From Candidatus Aminicenantota bacterium (GTDB lineage Bacteria > Acidobacteriota > Aminicenantia > Aminicenantales > Aminicenantaceae), in assembly GCA_016926925.1 (NCBI GenBank), contig JAFGNQ010000244.1, positions 1-9,652 on the forward strand: a DNA stretch of 9,652 bases, in the 5' to 3' direction. The notes below the pieces were generated by a model. It had not been told where the DNA came from. It saw nothing but the letters and a program-made list of their open reading frames with translations, and searched no databases. Made by a program: the position numbers and the translations under genes. Below are positions 6,050-9,652 of this stretch, one piece after another. Positions within the stretch are counted from its first letter, which is position 1. Each line of letters begins with the position of its first letter.

Positions 6050-7999
6050 ATGAAGAAAAAAACAGGAGTTTTCGTATGCCACTGCGGCATTAACATAGCC
6101 GGGACTGTTGACGTCGAAAAAGTGGCCAAGGAGCTTGCCAAGCATAAAGGAGTCGAGCATGCCGAAGACTATGTCTACATGTGTTCTGATCCCGGACAGA
6201 ATAAAATTATAGATGCCATAAAAGAAAAAGGCTTGGATAAAGTGGTTGTGGCCTGCTGTTCCCCCACCCTCCACGAAACCACATTTCGAAACGCCGCCAA
6301 ATCCGCCGGGATCAATGAATTTCAATGTGAGATCGCCAACATTCGTGAACAGTGCAGCTGGGTTCATAAGGATAAAGAAAAAGCGACCGCAAAAGCCATC
6401 AAGATGGCCAAGAGCGCAGTTGAACGTGTCGAACAAAATGAGTCTCTGGAACCGATAAGCATCCCGGTCACACGGAGAGCCCTTGTGATCGGAGGCGGCA
6501 TCGCAGGCATCCAGGCAGCGCTCGATATCGCCAACAGCGGCTATGAAGTGGTCCTCGTCGAGAGATCTCCTTCCATAGGAGGCCATATGATCCAACTCTC
6601 GGAAACATTCCCCACTCTCGACTGTTCCCAGTGCATTCTGACGCCGAAGATGGTGGAGGTATCCAAGCATCCCAAGATCAAGCTGCTGAATTACAGCGAG
6701 GTTCAGGAAGTTTCAGGGTATGTCGGTAACTTCAAAGTCAAGATATTAAAAAAGCCCACGTATGTGGATCCCGATAAATGCACACTTTGTGACGAATGCA
6801 CAAAAGTCTGTCCGGTCGTAGTGCCTGACGAATTTAATCTCGGATTGACCGGACGTCGGGCCATTTACATCCCATTCCCCCAAGCCATTCCTGCTACCTA
6901 CACATTGGACATCAGTGCCTGTCCGGGTCTTCTCCCTATCGCCTGCGGAAAGTGTGCGGATGTGTGTGAGCCGCAGGCAATCGACTACGATATGAAACCC
7001 CAGATGATTGAGGAGGAAGTGGGAACCATCGTCGTCGCTACCGGGTATGATCTTTACGAAAAAGAAAACCTTGCCGAATACGGATACGGCAAATACCCTG
7101 ACGTTCTGGACGGTCTCCAGTTCGAAAGGCTTCTCTCCGCATCAGGACCCACGCAGGGCAAAATCCTGAGGCCTTCAGACCACAAAGAACCGAAAGAAGT
7201 CGTTTTTATTCAATGTGCCGGCTCGCGGGATCCGGAACTGCACTGCGCTTACTGCTCGAAAATATGCTGTATGTACACAGCAAAACACGCCATGCTCTAC
7301 AAACATCATGTCCACGACGGTCAAGCCTATGTTTTCTACATCGACATCAGGTCCGGAGGTAAGGGCTACGAGGAATTCGTACAGCGGTCGGTCGAGGATG
7401 ACGGAGTCTTCTACATCAGGGGAAAAGTTTCTAAAATATTCGAGGAAAAAGGAAAGATTAAAGTATGGGGAGTGGATACACTCGCCGGAAAAGATATAGA
7501 GATCGACGCAGATATGGTGGTCCTGGCAACGGCTACGCGCCCGTCCACAGGCGCGGACGCCTTGGCCAAGATACTCAAGATCGCCATGGACAAAGATGGT
7601 TTTCTCGCAGAAGCCCATCCCAAACTCAGGCCTGTGGAAAGCGTGACAGCAGGCATGTTCTTAGCCGGAGCGGCCCAAGCCCCTAAGGACATCCCGGAAG
7701 TCGTCGCCCAAGCCAGCGGCGCAGCAGCTAAGGCCATATCGATTCTATCTCAAGAACGGTTGTTTCACTCGCCGAACGTGGCCAAGGTCAACATCAAGCT
7801 CTGCACGGGTTGTGGTATGTGCGTAGACGTCTGTCCTTATGAAGCCATCAAACTCAAGGACGGCAAAGCCGAAGTCAACGAAGTGCTCTGCGAAGGCTGC
7901 GGAACTTGCCAAGCCACCTGTCTCAGAGCAGCTGTTGCCGTGAAGAACCTCACGCCGGCCCAAGTCCACGATATGATCGAAGCAAGTCTTGGAGGCTGA
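6050..7999 (+). CDS. hdrA: Heterodisulfide reductase subunit A-like flavin/Fe-S protein (electron-bifurcating core)
   Basis: A 649-residue protein, the length of classical methanogen HdrA. The N-terminal domain begins KTGVFVCHCGINIAGTVDV (C10, C12) with further cysteines at 45, 69-70, 93 and 102. A thioredoxin-reductase-like FAD domain follows, with VIGGGIAGIQ (146-155) and the adenine-binding acid in LVERS (169-173), then DCSQC (191-195). An inserted ferredoxin domain has C244/247/250/254 and C291/299/302/306. The C-x12-C-x3-CC set (C389, C402, C406, C407) has the spacing known for the unusual HdrA cluster. A C-terminal 2[4Fe-4S] ferredoxin domain has C585/588/591/595 and C614/617/620/624, the last lacking the usual Pro. 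HdrA holds the bifurcating FAD and is the hub linking HdrBC, MvhD and ferredoxin. AAGGA (6038-6042) lies 7 bases before ATG 6050; mvhD starts at its stop codon. Confidence 0.95.
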   Translation: MKKKTGVFVCHCGINIAGTVDVEKVAKELAKHKGVEHAEDYVYMCSDPGQNKIIDAIKEKGLDKVVVACCSPTLHETTFRNAAKSAGINEFQCEIANIREQCSWVHKDKEKATAKAIKMAKSAVERVEQNESLEPISIPVTRRALVIGGGIAGIQAALDIANSGYEVVLVERSPSIGGHMIQLSETFPTLDCSQCILTPKMVEVSKHPKIKLLNYSEVQEVSGYVGNFKVKILKKPTYVDPDKCTLCDECTKVCPVVVPDEFNLGLTGRRAIYIPFPQAIPATYTLDISACPGLLPIACGKCADVCEPQAIDYDMKPQMIEEEVGTIVVATGYDLYEKENLAEYGYGKYPDVLDGLQFERLLSASGPTQGKILRPSDHKEPKEVVFIQCAGSRDPELHCAYCSKICCMYTAKHAMLYKHHVHDGQAYVFYIDIRSGGKGYEEFVQRSVEDDGVFYIRGKVSKIFEEKGKIKVWGVDTLAGKDIEIDADMVVLATATRPSTGADALAKILKIAMDKDGFLAEAHPKLRPVESVTAGMFLAGAAQAPKDIPEVVAQASGAAAKAISILSQERLFHSPNVAKVNIKLCTGCGMCVDVCPYEAIKLKDGKAEVNEVLCEGCGTCQATCLRAAVAVKNLTPAQVHDMIEASLGG

Positions 8000-8001
8000 T
8001 G

Positions 8002-8424
8002 ATGCCAGAAGAATTCGAACCTAAGATTGTCGCTTTCCTCTGTAAATGGTGTTCCTCCGCAGGGAGCGACCTCGCCGGGGTCTCCCGAATGGAATATCCT
8101 TCAAATGTCATCCCCATTCAGGTGATGTGTTCCGGAAGTGTGTCTCCGCTCTACATTCTCTCAGCATTCAAGAAAGGAGCCGACGGAGTGCTCGTATCGG
8201 GTTGTCACCCGGGGGATTGTCATTATATCAAAGGCAATTTTTATGCCCGCCGCAGGATCGCACTGGTCAAGGAGCTCCTCGGGTTCGTCGGTCTCGACCC
8301 GGGACGATTCCAGATGTCTTGGGTTTCTGCGGCAGAAGGGAAAAAATACACGGAGATCATCAAAGATTTTGTCGCGACACTCAAACCGCTCGGACCCCAA
8401 ACAAAGTTGAGGAGACAGCCATAA
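8002..8424 (+). CDS. mvhD: MvhD/FlpD-type hydrogenase iron-sulfur subunit, electron adaptor to HdrA
   Basis: A 140-residue protein of the MvhD/FlpD family. It starts EFEPKIVAFLCKWCSSAGSD and holds the five conserved cysteines: C14, C17, C43 and the pair in SGCHPGDCHY (C68, C73), four of which ligate a [2Fe-2S] cluster in MvhD. This subunit passes electrons from an upstream donor (hydrogenase, formate dehydrogenase or a flavin module) to HdrA. Two adjacent ATGs are possible: 7999, overlapping the hdrA TGA, and 8002; the second is chosen because GGAGG (7991-7995) is then 6 bases away. The stop TAA shares its last base with the next ATG. No hydrogenase large or small subunit is present in the window, so the donor is not hydrogen by any evidence seen here. 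Confidence 0.93.
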   Translation: MPEEFEPKIVAFLCKWCSSAGSDLAGVSRMEYPSNVIPIQVMCSGSVSPLYILSAFKKGADGVLVSGCHPGDCHYIKGNFYARRRIALVKELLGFVGLDPGRFQMSWVSAAEGKKYTEIIKDFVATLKPLGPQTKLRRQP

Positions 8425-9455
8425 TGGTAAAACTGGAAGACCTCAAAAGCGAAGTGAAGAAAGCCCTCAAAAGCGGCAAGGTCAAATACTTCATCGCCTA
8501 CGAAGAAGGGACAGACGGATACAAAGCCATACCGGCTTTCCTCAAAGACAATGACAATACGGAAAAACTGGTATGGAATCCCGGATGCGTCCACAACCTC
8601 ACCAAATTCCTCGTCGATGAGAAGCGCCGGAAAAAAAGGGCTAAAGAACCGGATGTGCGGCCTGTCGGACTCGTCTCCAAAGGCTGCGACAGCCGCGCCA
8701 TCAATGTTCTGCTCCAGGAAAAATTCATCACGCGAGATGATGTGTACATTCTGGGGGTTTCCTGCGAGGGAACCGGTGTCGTGGATGAAAAAAAGCTTGC
8801 CGGAAAGCTCAAAGGAAAACGCGCAATAAAGCTGGAATTCGGCGAAAACAATCAATTCGTCGTTACCACTGACGAAGGCCGGATAAAAGTACCGGCAGAG
8901 GAACTTCTCGCGGAAAGATGTCTCGAATGCCGAGCCAACTATCCTGTGGTTTACGATGTATTTTTGGGCGAAAAAACTAAGAAAAAAGTCGATAACCCTT
9001 TCCAATCCGTGGACCGGATCGAAAAACTCACGGTGAAGGAACGCTGGCATTTTTGGAAGGAGCAGCTCGACCGGTGCATCCGGTGTTATGCCTGCCGCTC
9101 GGCCTGTCCGATGTGCTACTGTGATGAATGTGTTGTCGATACCATTAGCTTTGCCGTGGAGCCCGATACAACGGCAGAGGAAAAAGCACAGAAAATCAAA
9201 TGGATCGAGAAATCGCCGGCGACTTCGGAGAATTTTGTTTACCATCTCGTGCGTGCGATCCATCTCGCTGGCCGCTGCATCGATTGCGGTGAATGTGAAA
9301 GGGTCTGTCCTTTGGACATCCCCATCCGGTTTCTGAATAAGAAATTGGAAAAGGAGGCGAAAAAGCTCTTTGACTATGAAGTTGGATTCGACCCCGATAA
9401 GCCTTCTTTAGTCTCCAGTTTCAAAGACGAGGATCCCGAAGACTTTATCAGGTGA
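8424..9455 (+). CDS. FrhB/FdhB-like iron-sulfur protein with C-terminal two-[4Fe-4S] domain
   Basis: A 343-residue protein. The N-terminal half (about residues 18-182) resembles the coenzyme F420 hydrogenase/formate dehydrogenase beta family: WNPGC (C55), LVSKGCDSRAINVLLQEKFI (C88), a segment ending VYILGVSCEGTG (C114), and RCLECRANYP (C166, C169), cysteines that could hold another cluster. The C-terminal half has a complete set C218/C221/C224/C228P, followed immediately by C231, C233 and C236, then C285/C288/C291/C295P. In methanogens FrhB-like domains bind FAD and pass electrons to or from F420; in bacterial Hdr clusters related proteins are called formate dehydrogenase beta or 4Fe-4S dicluster proteins. 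It probably carries electrons between an outside donor and MvhD/HdrA. Start ATG 8424 is fixed by the one-base TAATG overlap and GAGGAG at 8409-8414. The long open frame upstream of it is a shadow over mvhD. Domain call firm, substrate uncertain. Confidence 0.8.
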   Translation: MVKLEDLKSEVKKALKSGKVKYFIAYEEGTDGYKAIPAFLKDNDNTEKLVWNPGCVHNLTKFLVDEKRRKKRAKEPDVRPVGLVSKGCDSRAINVLLQEKFITRDDVYILGVSCEGTGVVDEKKLAGKLKGKRAIKLEFGENNQFVVTTDEGRIKVPAEELLAERCLECRANYPVVYDVFLGEKTKKKVDNPFQSVDRIEKLTVKERWHFWKEQLDRCIRCYACRSACPMCYCDECVVDTISFAVEPDTTAEEKAQKIKWIEKSPATSENFVYHLVRAIHLAGRCIDCGECERVCPLDIPIRFLNKKLEKEAKKLFDYEVGFDPDKPSLVSSFKDEDPEDFIR

Positions 9456-9459
9456 GACG

Positions 9460-9652
9460 ATGGAAAAAATACTGATCAAAAAATCGTTCCCCAAATGGGT
9501 GAAGAAGCTAAATTCCTACAAAATATATGCTCCTGTCTTCAAAGATGATATCTGGAGTTACGAAGCCGTTGACAACCCGGAGAAAATCGAGCTGAATTAT
9601 CCCAACACAGTGCAGGCACCCAAAAAAATCATCTACCCCCAAAAAGAAGTCT
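9460..9652 (+). CDS. Start of a hydrogenase-beta/FlxB-like 4Fe-4S protein (3' partial)
   Basis: An open frame from ATG 9460 runs off the right edge after 64 codons. AGGTGA, complementary to the 16S 3' end, overlaps the upstream stop codon at 9450-9455. The visible part contains YKIYAPVFKDDIWSYEAV and ELNYPNTVQAPKKIIYPQKE, which fits the N-terminal pattern of sulfhydrogenase beta / FlxB / anaerobic-sulfite-reductase-A type proteins (an 'apPvk.dg' stretch, then 'NT..pPKk...PQ'). These are two-[4Fe-4S] proteins that usually precede an FAD/NAD(P)H-binding gamma or FlxA subunit. No cysteine is in the visible part, so the family call rests on the N-terminal pattern and context. If right, the next gene downstream is likely a flavin-containing NAD(P)H-binding subunit. 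Confidence 0.65.
   Translation, partial: MEKILIKKSFPKWVKKLNSYKIYAPVFKDDIWSYEAVDNPEKIELNYPNTVQAPKKIIYPQKEV

Noticed and set aside
6050..7999. Possible selenocysteine (in-frame TGA) in hdrA
   Set aside because: Some HdrA proteins carry Sec in the N-terminal region, but this frame is uninterrupted and the corresponding positions read as Cys.
8046..8423. Upstream extension of the 343-residue Fe-S protein frame by about 126 codons
   Set aside because: It overlaps the clearly real mvhD gene in another frame, has no family signature, and the ATG at 8424 has its own ribosome binding site and the TAATG junction.
8241..9263. 340-codon open frame on the minus strand opposite the FrhB/FdhB-like gene
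   Set aside because: No recognisable motif, and it lies opposite a gene with two complete Fe-S motifs; it is a codon-usage shadow. The 278-codon minus frame at 3522-4358 is likewise a shadow of korA.
1..9652. CRISPR arrays, tRNA/rRNA genes, insertion sequences, att sites
   Set aside because: No spaced direct-repeat array, no cloverleaf or rRNA-like stretch, no transposase or integrase frame and no terminal inverted repeats were seen by eye.

Overview
The window looks like a piece of chromosome from a strictly anaerobic bacterium. All complete genes run on the + strand, spacers are short, and Shine-Dalgarno sequences complementary to the bacterial 16S 3' end precede nearly every start. The main gene set (heterodisulfide-reductase-like subunits, a four-subunit 2-oxoacid:ferredoxin oxidoreductase, a MvhD-type electron adaptor and Fe-S electron-transfer proteins) is typical of sulfate reducers, syntrophs and uncultured anaerobic lineages (Desulfobacterota, Aminicenantia-like Acidobacteriota, Zixibacteria and similar). 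The sequence alone does not let me pick among these. No methanogen-specific gene is present and base composition is near 50% GC by eye.

Layout. Bases 1-1334 hold the 3' part of a membrane protein that fuses a spermidine-synthase-like Rossmann domain to several C-terminal membrane segments. It seems unrelated to what follows. Bases 1335-1635 are a roughly 300-base intergenic region with a two-stem hairpin/terminator candidate (1421-1477), a -35/-10 promoter candidate (1529-1557), a near-perfect palindrome (1592-1611) and a possible 40-codon leader ORF that overlaps the next start.

From 1636 to the right edge there is one apparent operon: hdrC - hdrB - korD - korA - korB - korC - (164-base spacer with hairpins) - hdrA - mvhD - FdhB/FrhB-like Fe-S protein - start of a hydrogenase-beta/FlxB-like Fe-S protein. 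Most junctions are overlaps or gaps under 10 bases, the exceptions being hdrC/hdrB (54 bases) and korC/hdrA (164 bases). The cysteine ligands expected for HdrB (two CCG motifs), HdrC (two [4Fe-4S]), HdrA (FAD site plus many Fe-S motifs), KorD (two [4Fe-4S]), KorB (TPP and one [4Fe-4S]) and MvhD (five cysteines) are all present, so none of these genes looks decayed.

Proposed working model (inference). KorABCD interconverts a 2-oxoacid plus CoA with an acyl-CoA and CO2 using ferredoxin, and HdrABC/MvhD with the downstream Fe-S proteins forms a flavin-based electron-bifurcating or confurcating complex. Because the kor genes sit inside the hdr set, the ferredoxin pool used by Kor is probably linked to the Hdr complex: either Hdr makes low-potential ferredoxin for reductive carboxylation, or it re-oxidises ferredoxin produced by oxoacid oxidation. 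The disulfide substrate of HdrB and the electron donor entering through the right-hand genes cannot be told from this window; the decisive partner genes probably lie downstream of 9652.
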